Source: Planctomycetota bacterium (GTDB taxonomy: Bacteria; Planctomycetota; UBA1135; GCA-002686595). Taken from it: 64,000 bases of DNA. Below the pieces are notes generated by a model. That model ran no database searches. It worked only from the letters and a program-made list of their open reading frames with translations, and had not been told where the DNA came from. How positions within the stretch are numbered: the stretch's first letter is position 1; each line of letters starts with the position of its first letter. Both the position numbers and the translations under genes were made by a program. Of the stretch, positions 25,633 to 34,325 are shown in pieces. The stretch lies in NCBI GenBank assembly GCA_029259635.1, contig JAJDEU010000056.1, forward strand, positions 1-64,000, written 5' to 3'.

Positions 25633-27691
25633 ATCGGCGCCCGGATTCCAATGAGGGCGCTGTATTCCGATCACGACCGTCGGTCAGTCGATAGATCGAG
25701 AGCACCGGCCCAGACGGCAAACCCGGCTGCGGGCGAAGACCGCTCGTCATTTCACGTCGCTCCGATACCCACACGAGCTCCGTTCCGCGAACGTGCTTCG
25801 ATCCGACGGGTTCATCGTGAAGCGCGAGTTTCCAGAGTGCCGACTGAGTGGCGGCGGGACTGTAGCGCTTGACCCCGGTTGGGTCCCGCTGAAACAAGGT
25901 CGCCGGATTGACGCCGGCTATGCGCATCGTTGAGTTCAAGTCGGAAACCAGGCGCGGAGTGACAACGACGTAGTCCGCGCCAAGCTCGCGCACCCTTCGC
26001 AGGAACTCTTTGGGATCGGTTTCGATTAAAGCCTTCGCACCTTCGACGAAGTTGCGCTCACCGACGAAGCTCCCAAAGTTAGTCGTAATCGTGGGGCGAC
26101 GCGCGTGGTACTCGATCATGTGGCCAAGGCCCCAACTCGAGAGAACAGCGTAGTCCTGTGGATGATCGGGCGCGTTCCACGGACCGGGCGAAGGCGTGTT
26201 CGTTCGCATCCAGCGCAAGCCGCGAACCACCTCGCCGCGCCACTCCGCGAGATCCCGATACTCGTCGGGGGTCGTCTGAAAGACGCTGCGCGCCGAGGGC
26301 AAGACCGAGAGAGCGGCGGCCGCCATCCCCACCAGCGCTGCTTTCCGCAGCACCGTATCGGCGAATCGTCGAGCCACATCGTGAAGGGCCACGGCGCAGA
26401 CACAGGCGAACGGAATCGCGAAGGCGTTTCCAAAGCGCTGCTGGCCCATGGTCATCACGGCCAGAACGCCGGCGAGCAGGACCAAGTGCGCGCGTTCCGC
26501 GGAACGGACGGCGGATGGAAAGAGACCCAACCACGCGAGCGGAAAGAGAAGCGCTAGCGGTGTCAGCTTGGAGAGAAGCAACTCGATCGAGTCGAGCGGA
26601 CGGCTCTCGGCGACGACGTCCATGAAGAGGTTCTCGCGACTCGCCCAGCGTAAGCCCTCTTGCGCGCCGCTGAGGAAGCCCGGAAGTAGAGCGAGCGAGA
26701 TTCCGAACACGACAACGGCGACCACTCCGGCGATCGTTCTCGATGAACTCGACGCGCTCGTTCGTCGACGCACGAAGACGATGACCACGAACGGAATGAT
26801 CGCAGCAAACAGCCCGCGCGGAACTCCGTTCGTCAGATTGATCAGGGAACCGGGCTGAATCGCGTTCCATGCGCTGTTCGCCGCCGGAATCACCGTAATC
26901 CCCGCGGCTGCCGTGAAGTACAAGATCGCAGCGCGCGCGCCAGACTGAGCTCGCTCTTCGTCAGCAGCCAGCGCTCGCATGAAGTAGGCAATACCGGTAA
27001 CGCCGACAAAGATGCCCGCCGCCAACCAGCTCGCGATCGACATCCCGGCGACAATCCCGGCCGCGATGGCAAAGGTCATCGCGTCGACCGATTTCTTCGC
27101 GCGCAAGGACCAGGTCACCATCGCCGTATGAATGGCGAGCAAGAGAGCGATCACAACGTGATGATCGATGCGAGTCACGCCGCCATACCAAATCGCGATC
27201 GGCGTGCAGGCGTAGAGGAAAGCGCCAAATAGCGCGCACCAAGTTCGAGTGGAGCTCCGATCGCACAGACTCCAAATCGCGGCGAATACCGCCAAGCAGA
27301 TCAGCGCGCCGAAGAGTGGCGGCAGGTGAACGAGCACCGCTTCGATACTGGCCTCGTCGTAGCCGCCGAGCTCGGAGTTGCTTTTCCCCGCGGCCGCCTC
27401 ATCCGCGAGAGCACTCGCCACCAACGCGAACATGGCGTCGCTGAACGGCGGCCAAGGAATCGCGCTTCCGGTCGGGTGATTGAGGTAACGGTCGCTGCCC
27501 GGGACGCGCCCGGACACGAGGGCGAGCTCAACCCTCCGGAGGTGATAGGCCGCATCGGGATCGTCCACTAGCCAGGTGGTTTCGCCGGTTCTCGGATCCT
27601 CCACCTGATAGCCGGGCGCCGCCGCTTCTCGCAGAGAGAAGGCCCCGGCCATGATCAACGCAAGGGCCAGGACGGCCGCGAGCCGCTTCAT
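25631..27691 (-). CDS. STT3-like GT-C membrane protein (oligosaccharyltransferase family)
   Basis: A 686-residue membrane protein from the ATG at 27691, which lies inside the stop of hutI (ATGA). The first external loop has DDPDAAYHLRRVELAL (43-58), the DxD-type acidic motif of STT3/AglB/PglB. A later loop has GGVTRIDHHVV, and the soluble C-terminal part has SSWGLGHMIEYHARRP followed by TITTNFG, matching the WWDYG-type region of STT3 proteins with WGLG in place of WDYG. About 12 hydrophobic helices lie between. It should transfer a lipid-linked glycan, or at least bind one, at the periplasmic face. Co-transcription with a histidine-catabolic gene is unexpected. Confidence 0.75.
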   Translation of the reverse strand: MKRLAAVLALALIMAGAFSLREAAAPGYQVEDPRTGETTWLVDDPDAAYHLRRVELALVSGRVPGSDRYLNHPTGSAIPWPPFSDAMFALVASALADEAAAGKSNSELGGYDEASIEAVLVHLPPLFGALICLAVFAAIWSLCDRSSTRTWCALFGAFLYACTPIAIWYGGVTRIDHHVVIALLLAIHTAMVTWSLRAKKSVDAMTFAIAAGIVAGMSIASWLAAGIFVGVTGIAYFMRALAADEERAQSGARAAILYFTAAAGITVIPAANSAWNAIQPGSLINLTNGVPRGLFAAIIPFVVIVFVRRRTSASSSSRTIAGVVAVVVFGISLALLPGFLSGAQEGLRWASRENLFMDVVAESRPLDSIELLLSKLTPLALLFPLAWLGLFPSAVRSAERAHLVLLAGVLAVMTMGQQRFGNAFAIPFACVCAVALHDVARRFADTVLRKAALVGMAAAALSVLPSARSVFQTTPDEYRDLAEWRGEVVRGLRWMRTNTPSPGPWNAPDHPQDYAVLSSWGLGHMIEYHARRPTITTNFGSFVGERNFVEGAKALIETDPKEFLRRVRELGADYVVVTPRLVSDLNSTMRIAGVNPATLFQRDPTGVKRYSPAATQSALWKLALHDEPVGSKHVRGTELVWVSERREMTSGLRPQPGLPSGPVLSIYRLTDGRDRNTAPSLESGRR

Positions 27692-28965
27692 GCTTTCGAA
27701 CCCAGTCTGTCCCGAACAATCTTGCCGTTCGCCACAACCGCGCTTACGGCGTTGCGCCCAAACTCGTAGCACAGGAATCGGTGACTGGGCTGATCGAGCA
27801 CGACGATGTCCGCTCGCTTGCCCGCCTCGAGAGTCCCCACTCGCTTTGCCCGCCCGACCGAAGCCGCAGCATTCAGAGTCGCAGCGGTCAGGCACTCGGC
27901 CGCATTCATGGAGAGGCGCAGCGCGGACCAAGTCATCACTTCGGGCATGCTCTGCACATAGCAGCTGCCGGGATTGAAGTCGGTCGAGATGGCCGGCGCC
28001 AGGCCGCGATCGATCATGCGACGGCCGGGGGCTTCCTGTTCGATGCGCAGATAGAGCGGAACGAGCGGGCAGAGCACCGGCACAACGCCCGCTTCGGCCA
28101 GCGCGTCGATTCCAGCGTCGCTGATGAACTCGAGGTGGTCCGCGCTGTGTGCTCCCAACTCGGCCGCGAGTTCTGCGCCACCGAGCGGCGAGAGCTGATC
28201 GGCATGCAAGCGCAATTGGAAACCGAGCTCCTTCGCTCGCGTCAAGATGCGGCGCGAGTCCTCAATCCCGAACACGTGACTCTCGGTGAAGATGTCGCAG
28301 TACTCGGCGAGCTTGCCCTCCGCGACGCGCGGCAGCATCTCTTCGACCAACAAGTCCACGTACGCGCTCGGCTTGTCGCGAAACTCCGCCGGGTAGTCGT
28401 GAGCGCCTAGAAAAGTCGGAACGATCTCGACCGGATGAAGTCGCGCGGCTTCCGCGATGACTTCCAGCGACTTGATCTCGTCGTCCGGCGTGAGCCCGTA
28501 GCCGCTCTTCGCTTCCACCGTCGTCGTGCCTCCATCCAGGAAGCGATCCAGCCGCATCATCAGGTGCGCGACCAAAACCTCGTGCGAGCTCTCGCGCACG
28601 CCGCGCACCGTCGAGAGAATCCCGCCGCCCTTCTCCGAGATTTCCAAGTAGCTGGAACCCGCGGTCCTCAGCTCGAACTCCTCCTCGCGCGTGCCCGCGA
28701 ACACCGGATGCGTGTGTGCATCGACGAAGCCCGGAATGATCGTGCCGCCGCGCGCGTGCAAACATTCACTCGCGCGAAACTTTCGCTCGAGCTCCGCGTC
28801 TTCCGCGACAGCCACGATTTCACCGGCGTGCACCGCAATCCCAACGCCCGCTCGAACGCTGATCTCACTCATTCGCTCTCCGGCGTGCAGCCCATCCCCC
28901 TCTGCGGTCGCCAGTTCGGCCGCTCCGGTGATCAAGAGATCGATCTCGCGAGGTTCAACGCTCAT
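27688..28965 (-). CDS. hutI: Imidazolonepropionase
   Basis: A 425-residue amidohydrolase that converts 4-imidazolone-5-propionate to N-formimino-L-glutamate in histidine breakdown. The start is taken at the ATG at 28965 (MSVEPREIDLL); an ATG 12 codons upstream is possible. Metal-binding DAHTHPVF, substrate-region EAKSGYGLT, HADQLSPLGGAELAAELGA with HSADHLE, and STDFNPGSC are all present, so it should be active. The usual hutU, hutH and hutG genes are not in this window. Its stop overlaps the STT3-like start, so transcription is shared. Confidence 0.93.
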   Translation of the reverse strand: MSVEPREIDLLITGAAELATAEGDGLHAGERMSEISVRAGVGIAVHAGEIVAVAEDAELERKFRASECLHARGGTIIPGFVDAHTHPVFAGTREEEFELRTAGSSYLEISEKGGGILSTVRGVRESSHEVLVAHLMMRLDRFLDGGTTTVEAKSGYGLTPDDEIKSLEVIAEAARLHPVEIVPTFLGAHDYPAEFRDKPSAYVDLLVEEMLPRVAEGKLAEYCDIFTESHVFGIEDSRRILTRAKELGFQLRLHADQLSPLGGAELAAELGAHSADHLEFISDAGIDALAEAGVVPVLCPLVPLYLRIEQEAPGRRMIDRGLAPAISTDFNPGSCYVQSMPEVMTWSALRLSMNAAECLTAATLNAAASVGRAKRVGTLEAGKRADIVVLDQPSHRFLCYEFGRNAVSAVVANGKIVRDRLGSKA

Positions 28966-29111
28966 TCGCGAAGTGTACTCGCCGGCGTGCATCTCCCCCA
29001 AGGGCCGAGCGCCGTCCCGAATGGCCGAAGTGTCCGCTCGGGCTCCCTCCGCACCTCAATCGTCACCGTCGACTAGCCGTCCGTGGCTTGAGCGCTCCTC
29101 CGCAGAGTGAA

Positions 29112-29906
29112 CTAACCCGCCAACTCACTTTTCGACGCGACCACCGGCGTCCCGCGCATCGACTTCTGCATGGCTGCGGCGACGCGTTTGCGTGCCCGAA
29201 AGATAATCATCTTCATGTTCGAGCGACCGACGTTCAGGATTTCACCGGCTTCGACGTAGGAACGACCTTCGACTTCAACGAGCACCAACGCCTGTTGATC
29301 GCGCGGGCGCAGCTCCTTCCAGGCCTCCGAGTAGTGCAGGAGGAAGAGCACCCATGCGCCCTGCAGGCCGCGGACTTGCTCTCCGACCTGCGCGTTGGAT
29401 TCAGGCGTTGCACAGGAATCGGCGATCTCCCCGGCGCCCTCGGGCAGGGCTTGAACGGGATGAAGTTGCGAACGGCCGCGAGCACGTCGAACGATGTTTC
29501 CCGCGATCGTGCGAACCCAGACGCGATAGCTCCCGACGTGGTCGTCGCGGAAGCTCTTGGGATAGCGGAAGACGTTGACGAAGGTGTCCTGCAACATCTC
29601 GACGGGGTCGAGGTGTGCGTTCCCGCGCGAGAGCAGGCGACGGATCCAGCGGAGGACAGAGGTTTCGGAAACCGCGTAGAGCGCCTCGAAGGATCGCTCG
29701 CTGCGTGTATCTCGGTAGAGCGCCATCAACTGAGTACCGAGCCGGTTTTCGAGAGCCTCTTGGGTCTCTCCATCCATGCTCTCGACGGGCACGCCGCGTT
29801 CGTTCAACTGCTCGGAGATCAACGGAAAGCGGTTGAGCGTTGTGATGGGTGATCCCGCTCCACCGCTGGGGTTGGCGGATCCGGACCGAACGAGTGTGAG
29901 GGGCAT
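29112..29906 (-). CDS. ECF-type RNA polymerase sigma factor
   Basis: A 264-residue sigma factor starting at the ATG at 29906, where AAGGA lies seven bases upstream; a much longer open frame upstream is non-coding in style. Region 2 is VLRWIRRLLSRGN...LDPVEMLQDTFVNVF...YRVWVRTIAGNIV. Region 4 is LVLVEVEGRSYVEAGEIL with NVGRSNMKMIIFRARKRV, a helix-turn-helix. The N-terminal extension of about 75 residues before region 2 is longer than usual. No anti-sigma gene is adjacent, which is common for sigma factors in planctomycete-like genomes. The regulon is unknown. Confidence 0.85.
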   Translation of the reverse strand: MPLTLVRSGSANPSGGAGSPITTLNRFPLISEQLNERGVPVESMDGETQEALENRLGTQLMALYRDTRSERSFEALYAVSETSVLRWIRRLLSRGNAHLDPVEMLQDTFVNVFRYPKSFRDDHVGSYRVWVRTIAGNIVRRARGRSQLHPVQALPEGAGEIADSCATPESNAQVGEQVRGLQGAWVLFLLHYSEAWKELRPRDQQALVLVEVEGRSYVEAGEILNVGRSNMKMIIFRARKRVAAAMQKSMRGTPVVASKSELAG

Positions 29907-30252
29907 GCTGTCCTTGTATTCACGCCCCGTGCCAGGTCCGCACAGAGCAGTCCTCATTCGCCCTACAGCTGGCCTGGCCAAGGACTTAGCGGGCTTTTTC
30001 GAGCTCATCGGTGCCCCCGACCCACGCGCCAAAGAGCGATATGTGTCACCTATTCGGTGGATCAAAAGTCCCAGCTGAGCGATAACGCTCCCTCGCCCCC
30101 CTCTCGGAGGCCGAACTCGCCCTTGAGGGATTGCCGCATGAGGACGAGGAGAGCGTGAATCGCCGCGCCCTCCAGGTAGAATTTTTAGAGCGACTCGCAT
30201 TCGGTGCCCACCAGCACCTGCCTTCCCCCACTCCTCAACTCTCCCCTTCGCC
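29907..30252. other. Divergent intergenic region, sigma factor / corC
   Basis: This 346-base spacer separates the minus-strand sigma gene from the plus-strand corC gene and must hold both promoters. I could not place a confident -35/-10 pair. The right part contains a small plus-strand frame (listed separately) that overlaps the corC start by TTGA. No tRNA or stable RNA was recognised. Confidence 0.4.
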
Positions 30253-30256
30253 TTGA
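30155..30256 (+). CDS. Possible small upstream reading frame of corC
   Basis: A 33-residue frame from a GTG preceded closely by AGGAG, ending in TGA that overlaps the TTG start of corC. Its first part (NRRALQVEFLERLAFGAH) is helical, and the end is Pro/Ser-rich. The frame is open further upstream to about 30088. It could be a leader peptide, or a remnant of the YbeY-type gene often found before corC, but the YbeY HxxxHxxxxxH motif is absent. Confidence 0.22.
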   Translation: MNRRALQVEFLERLAFGAHQHLPSPTPQLSPSP

Positions 30257-31584
30257 CCCCACCACTCTCCGCGGCGCTCGTCGTCGCGGCCCGGCTACCT
30301 GACAGCAATCTAGACCAAGCCGTTCTTTGGTTTGCCGCTGGCCTCGTCTTGGCACTGACGGGATTCTTTTCGACCCTGAGGCAAGCGCTCCTCATGGCGA
30401 TCCCCGATCGCATCATCGACGGAGCGCCGACGGAGAAACGCGCCTCCGCCCTGAGCCGACTCCTCGAGCGCTCGGACTCTCTTGCGGGCAGTGCCGGCGC
30501 ACTCAAAGTCGCCTGCGATTTGGTCTTTCTGCTTCTCGCACTCAGTCTCATTCAGACCGAGGCGGCGAACCCGATCTCGTGGCCCGCAGTACTCCTCGCG
30601 CTCGCGATCTCCATCCCCCTGATTTTATTCGTCGGCGAGATCTTACCCGCTCTCATCGCGCGAACGTCGGGCGACGCACTGCTCACTCGCTGCCTGCCGA
30701 CCTTCAATCTTCTCCAACTCCCGATCGCCGCCTTCGTCTATCTGCTCGAGAGCATTCGTGGCATGGTCGGCCGCATCTTCGGACTGCGCGAGAGTTCACG
30801 AGCGGAACGCCGAATTCTGGCCGGCCTTCGCCAGGTCATTGAAGACTCTCCGATCGACGGAGATCTCGATGAGACCGAGCGCGAAATGATCGAGAACGTC
30901 ATGGAGTTTCGAGACGTCGATGCGATGGAGATCATGACGCCGCGCACGGAAATCGAAGCGGTCGAATTGCGCTCTGGATTGGATGCCGCCGCGCTGCTCA
31001 TCGGTGAGTGCGGGCATAGCCGAATTCCCGTATACGACGAGAACTTGGACTCCATCGTCGGATTCCTTACGGCGCGCGATTTGGTGAAAGCGGTGCCGGG
31101 CGACAAACAGAAAGAGCTCTCCGACGTCATTCGATCGGCCTACTTCATTCCTGAGACCAAGCGAGTCTCCGAACTGCTCGCGGAGTTCCGCAAGGAAAAA
31201 TTGAAGCTCGCGATCGTGCTCGACGAGTACGGCGGGACGGCGGGAATCGTCACGATGGGAGACATCCTGGAAGAGCTCGTCGGCGACATTCCCGACGAGT
31301 TCGACTCCGATGAGCCGGAGGCCATTCGAACGATCGCAACCGGTCTCTACGAAGTGGAGGGAACCCTGCGTGTCTCCGAGTTGAACGAAGAGCTCGAGCT
31401 TGAGTTGCCCGAAGAAGAGGACTTTGAAACGCTCGCGGGCTTCGTCCTGTCCGAGCTGGGACATTTCCCAAAGACCGGCGAAAACTTCACGTGGGACGGG
31501 AGTGAGTTTTCCGTCACGGAGGCGAACGATCGTCGCGTGCTCAAGCTGCAGATTCGACGACTCACCCCCGAGAGCTCGGTGTGA
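30253..31584 (+). CDS. corC: CorC/HlyC-family CBS-domain membrane protein
   Basis: A 443-residue protein from a TTG start. Three or four hydrophobic segments at about 25-180 form a CNNM-type transmembrane domain. The linker DETEREMIENVMEFRDVDAMEIMTPR is diagnostic and leads into a CBS pair (SRIPVYDENLDSIVGFLTARDL and LAIVLDEYGGTAGIVTMGDILEELVG), then a C-terminal CorC_HlyC domain. The family is implicated in magnesium/cobalt transport or efflux. It is the first gene of corC-recO-bamD-like-lptE, each overlapping the next by four bases. Confidence 0.9.
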   Translation: MTPPLSAALVVAARLPDSNLDQAVLWFAAGLVLALTGFFSTLRQALLMAIPDRIIDGAPTEKRASALSRLLERSDSLAGSAGALKVACDLVFLLLALSLIQTEAANPISWPAVLLALAISIPLILFVGEILPALIARTSGDALLTRCLPTFNLLQLPIAAFVYLLESIRGMVGRIFGLRESSRAERRILAGLRQVIEDSPIDGDLDETEREMIENVMEFRDVDAMEIMTPRTEIEAVELRSGLDAAALLIGECGHSRIPVYDENLDSIVGFLTARDLVKAVPGDKQKELSDVIRSAYFIPETKRVSELLAEFRKEKLKLAIVLDEYGGTAGIVTMGDILEELVGDIPDEFDSDEPEAIRTIATGLYEVEGTLRVSELNEELELELPEEEDFETLAGFVLSELGHFPKTGENFTWDGSEFSVTEANDRRVLKLQIRRLTPESSV

Positions 31585-32387
31585 GCCCGACGATTACCGA
31601 TGAAGCGCTCGTCCTGCGACGGCATCGGTACGCCGAGTCCTCTCTCGTCACCCACGTCCTAACGAGATCGCATGGCCGCGTGCACTTGCTCGCGAAAGGT
31701 GCTTATCGACCCAAGTCGGCTTTTTCCGGCGTGCTCGATCTGTTCGACACCCTCGAGCTGACCTGGTCCACGAGCAAGCGCTCGGAGCTCGGGCTCCTGA
31801 AGGCCGGCCGGCCGCTCCGCCTTCGACGCCCGATCTCCCGAAACCTCAGCCGCTACCGGCGCAGCCTCGCCGTCCTCGAGCTAGCCGACCTCGTGGCGCG
31901 CCCCGGGGCGACCGAATCCAAGCTCTTCTCGGCCCTGGAATTGTCGCTGGATCGCTTCGCTGCTGGCGTGGATCCCGAGCTGGCCGAGCTCAGCTTCTCC
32001 CTTCACTTTCTCCAAGCGTTGGGCCTAGCACCCGCTCTGACCCACTGCGCGTCCTGCGGCAAGCAAGCCCCGACGGCCAGCGATTCCGATGTCGAGGTGT
32101 ATTTTTCTGCCGGCAGTGGCGGATGTCTCTGCCGCGACTGCGCTCGTGAAGCTCGTGCCTCCAGTGCCCGCGTCGGCCGTCTCTCTCTCGACGTTCTCCG
32201 AATTGCAAACTCTCTTCGAAGCGCGGACTCCGCTACGCTGGCCGCCTTCAGGCTCCCCGTCGAGAGGCGATCCGGCGTTCGCGATTTCATCGAGCGCTTC
32301 CTGGAGTACCATCTTGAAACACAGCCGCGCTCTCGCCGCAGCGCCCGAAAATCGCGTCGCCTCCCCACGCGCACCGTCAGCCGATGA
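31581..32387 (+). CDS. recO: DNA repair protein RecO
   Basis: A 268-residue RecO. The N-terminal OB-fold starts EALVLRRHRYAESSLVTHV, GRVHLLAKGAYRPKSAF is the typical loop, and the C-terminal zinc site is CASCGK with CLCRDC. RecO loads RecA at gaps with RecF and RecR. A basic Arg/Ser-rich tail of about 20 residues ends the protein. The GTG start overlaps the corC stop. Confidence 0.92.
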   Translation: MSPTITDEALVLRRHRYAESSLVTHVLTRSHGRVHLLAKGAYRPKSAFSGVLDLFDTLELTWSTSKRSELGLLKAGRPLRLRRPISRNLSRYRRSLAVLELADLVARPGATESKLFSALELSLDRFAAGVDPELAELSFSLHFLQALGLAPALTHCASCGKQAPTASDSDVEVYFSAGSGGCLCRDCAREARASSARVGRLSLDVLRIANSLRSADSATLAAFRLPVERRSGVRDFIERFLEYHLETQPRSRRSARKSRRLPTRTVSR

Positions 32388-33484
32388 TCCGTTCACGCCA
32401 CCTCTTCGTCCCAGCTCTGCTCTGCTTGTTTACGAGTGCAGCCTGTCGCTCCTCCGACGACTTCTTTGCGCCCCGAGTCGAGGCTAGCCAAGAACGACTC
32501 ATCGAGCTTGAGTCCATCGACGAGGAGCTGAATCGCGCGGAGTGGGACATCGACGAGGGCAACACTCTCTTGGCCTTGGAGCGGTTGCAGCGAGTTCGCG
32601 AGATCGACGGCCTCGACGCTGAAGCCAGGAACCGAAGCGAACTACTCCTGGAGCGTGCCAGCGTTGGAAGGTTGAATCAGCTCATTCAAACCCGCGCATC
32701 CGCGGATGACCTCGAGGAGCTCTTTGAGGAGGACGTACCCAAGCGCGTGCGCGTTACCGCGGGAGTCGTCGCAGCCCGCCGACTACTGGAAGACAACGAA
32801 CCGCTCGAGGCCTACTCGATGATTCGGCGAGTGGACGAGGAGTTCACCTCTCACCACGAGCGCGCGGCCGCGGGCGACATCCTCGCCGAAGCGGGCTTTA
32901 GTCTCGCCGAGAGCACCGAGAAGCACCTGCTCTTCTTTTCCGTCCGAGCGCGAGCACCTGAAGTACTCGAGTATTTGGTGCTCAACTACCCGTCCAATCG
33001 AAATGGAGAGCAGGCCTACCTGACTCTCGCCGAGTTGTACGAGGATGATCGCGAGTACGAGCTGGCGTTGGAACGCTACGAAGACCTGCTGCTCTACTAT
33101 CGCGACAGCGCCTACGGGGCCTACGCCGAGGCTCGCATTCCCGAGTTGCGGCTGCGCCTGATCGTCGGCCCCGAGTACGACCGCGCACAGATTGAGCGCG
33201 CCGAGCTCGAGTTACTGAATTGGCTGGAAAGACACTCCGACAATGAGCTCACCAGCTATGTGCTGGAGACGCTGGCCGAGAGTCGGCGCCTGAAGATGGA
33301 TAGCGACCTATCGATTGCCGCGTTCTACCGTCGAGTTGATAATCGCTTCGGCGCTCGCCTGCATGCCAGTCGCGCGCTCGACCTCGCTGTCTTGACCCAA
33401 GACGCGGAGCGGATTCAACGCGCGAATCAGATCCTCGACGATGTGCTTCCCGCAGAGCCCGAGATCGATGAGAACAATTCATGA
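32384..33484 (+). CDS. BamD-like TPR lipoprotein
   Basis: A 366-residue lipoprotein with lipobox FTSAAC near residue 21. The mature protein is almost all helical and acidic, with TPR-like pairs, for example GEQAYLTLAELYEDDREYELALERYEDLL. This is the repeat style of BamD/YfiO outer-membrane assembly lipoproteins, although it is longer than classical BamD (about 245). Overlap with recO upstream and lptE downstream supports an envelope-assembly role. Equivalence to BamD itself is not proven. Confidence 0.75.
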   Translation: MIRSRHLFVPALLCLFTSAACRSSDDFFAPRVEASQERLIELESIDEELNRAEWDIDEGNTLLALERLQRVREIDGLDAEARNRSELLLERASVGRLNQLIQTRASADDLEELFEEDVPKRVRVTAGVVAARRLLEDNEPLEAYSMIRRVDEEFTSHHERAAAGDILAEAGFSLAESTEKHLLFFSVRARAPEVLEYLVLNYPSNRNGEQAYLTLAELYEDDREYELALERYEDLLLYYRDSAYGAYAEARIPELRLRLIVGPEYDRAQIERAELELLNWLERHSDNELTSYVLETLAESRRLKMDSDLSIAAFYRRVDNRFGARLHASRALDLAVLTQDAERIQRANQILDDVLPAEPEIDENNS

Positions 33485-34041
33485 GCGCCCTCCGAAATGC
33501 CCGAATGTTGCTGTCCCGGCGTGGGCTCCTGCTGGCGATCCTGCCGGCGACCTTGATTGGGCCCCTCTCCTGCGGCTATGTCGCTGGCCTTCGGCCGCCC
33601 GCTGGGGCCCGAACGATCGGCGTCGACGTGTTCGGCAACGGAACCAACCTGCGCAATCTCGAGCTCGAGCTCACCGAGGAAATCGCCCGCGTCCTGACGA
33701 ACCTCATCGACTTGCCGCTCGTCCCCCCGGACGAAGCCGATTTTGTCATCCGCGGCGAGCTGGCCGCCTACAATCGACGCGGCGGTGCGAGAGATGAGGA
33801 CAACCTGAGACTGGAGACCGGTGTATTGATCACCATCGCTAGCCGGCTCGTCGATCGCCGCACGGATGAAGCCGTTCGATCGAGCGTGACCGCACTCGGA
33901 ACGGGCATCGTGATCGAGGAGGGCATCGTCGCGGACGACACCCCGGAAGAGACCGAAGCGCGCGACCGAGCCATCGAGAATCTCGCGACGCGGATCGTTC
34001 TCGACTTGTTTCTTCCGGAAAACCCGTCTACCCGTCCTTAA
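33481..34041 (+). CDS. lptE: LptE-like LPS-assembly lipoprotein
   Basis: A 186-residue lipoprotein with signal peptide and lipobox PLSCGY (Cys31), the Cys-Gly-Tyr start typical of LptE. GARTIGVDVFGNGTNLRNLELELTEEIARVL and a later ADFVIRGELAAYNRRGG strand match the LptE/DUF799-like fold. LptE plugs the LptD barrel that inserts lipopolysaccharide in the outer leaflet. It is coupled to the BamD-like gene by ATGA. LptD is not in the window. The symbol is assigned by fold pattern and context. Confidence 0.72.
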   Translation: MSALRNARMLLSRRGLLLAILPATLIGPLSCGYVAGLRPPAGARTIGVDVFGNGTNLRNLELELTEEIARVLTNLIDLPLVPPDEADFVIRGELAAYNRRGGARDEDNLRLETGVLITIASRLVDRRTDEAVRSSVTALGTGIVIEEGIVADDTPEETEARDRAIENLATRIVLDLFLPENPSTRP

Positions 34042-34268
34042 CGAGAATCTTTCGTTCCGTGCTGGGTACCGCGCCCGCTCAACTCCCAGGATCGCGTTAA
34101 GACCGCCGATTCGGCTTCGTTTCGGGAGAGCAATTCACAAACGCGTGGGTCCAAAAACCCCAGGCACATTCACCTCGCACCATCCAAGGGCTGCGATTCT
34201 CGCAGAAAAACAGTCTCTAGCACGGATTCGAGCGCATCCGTGATGGAGACAGGAAGTCCTTTGATATC

Positions 34269-34316
34269 TTGAATCAAGGCAGACGAGCCCCTGTAGGGTT
34301 CGCGGAAGGCAGACGA
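34269..34316 (+). promoter_or_regulatory. Candidate ftsH promoter with 11-base direct repeats
   Basis: TTGAAT (34269-34274) and TGTAGG (34292-34297) are 17 bases apart, a possible -35/-10 pair for ftsH. The 11-mer AAGGCAGACGA occurs twice, at 34276-34286 in the spacer and at 34306-34316 in the leader, 30 bases apart, about three helical turns. The -10 match is modest, so this is tentative. The rest of the 284-base spacer after lptE shows nothing else firm. Confidence 0.35.
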
Positions 34317-34325
34317 TAAGAGACC

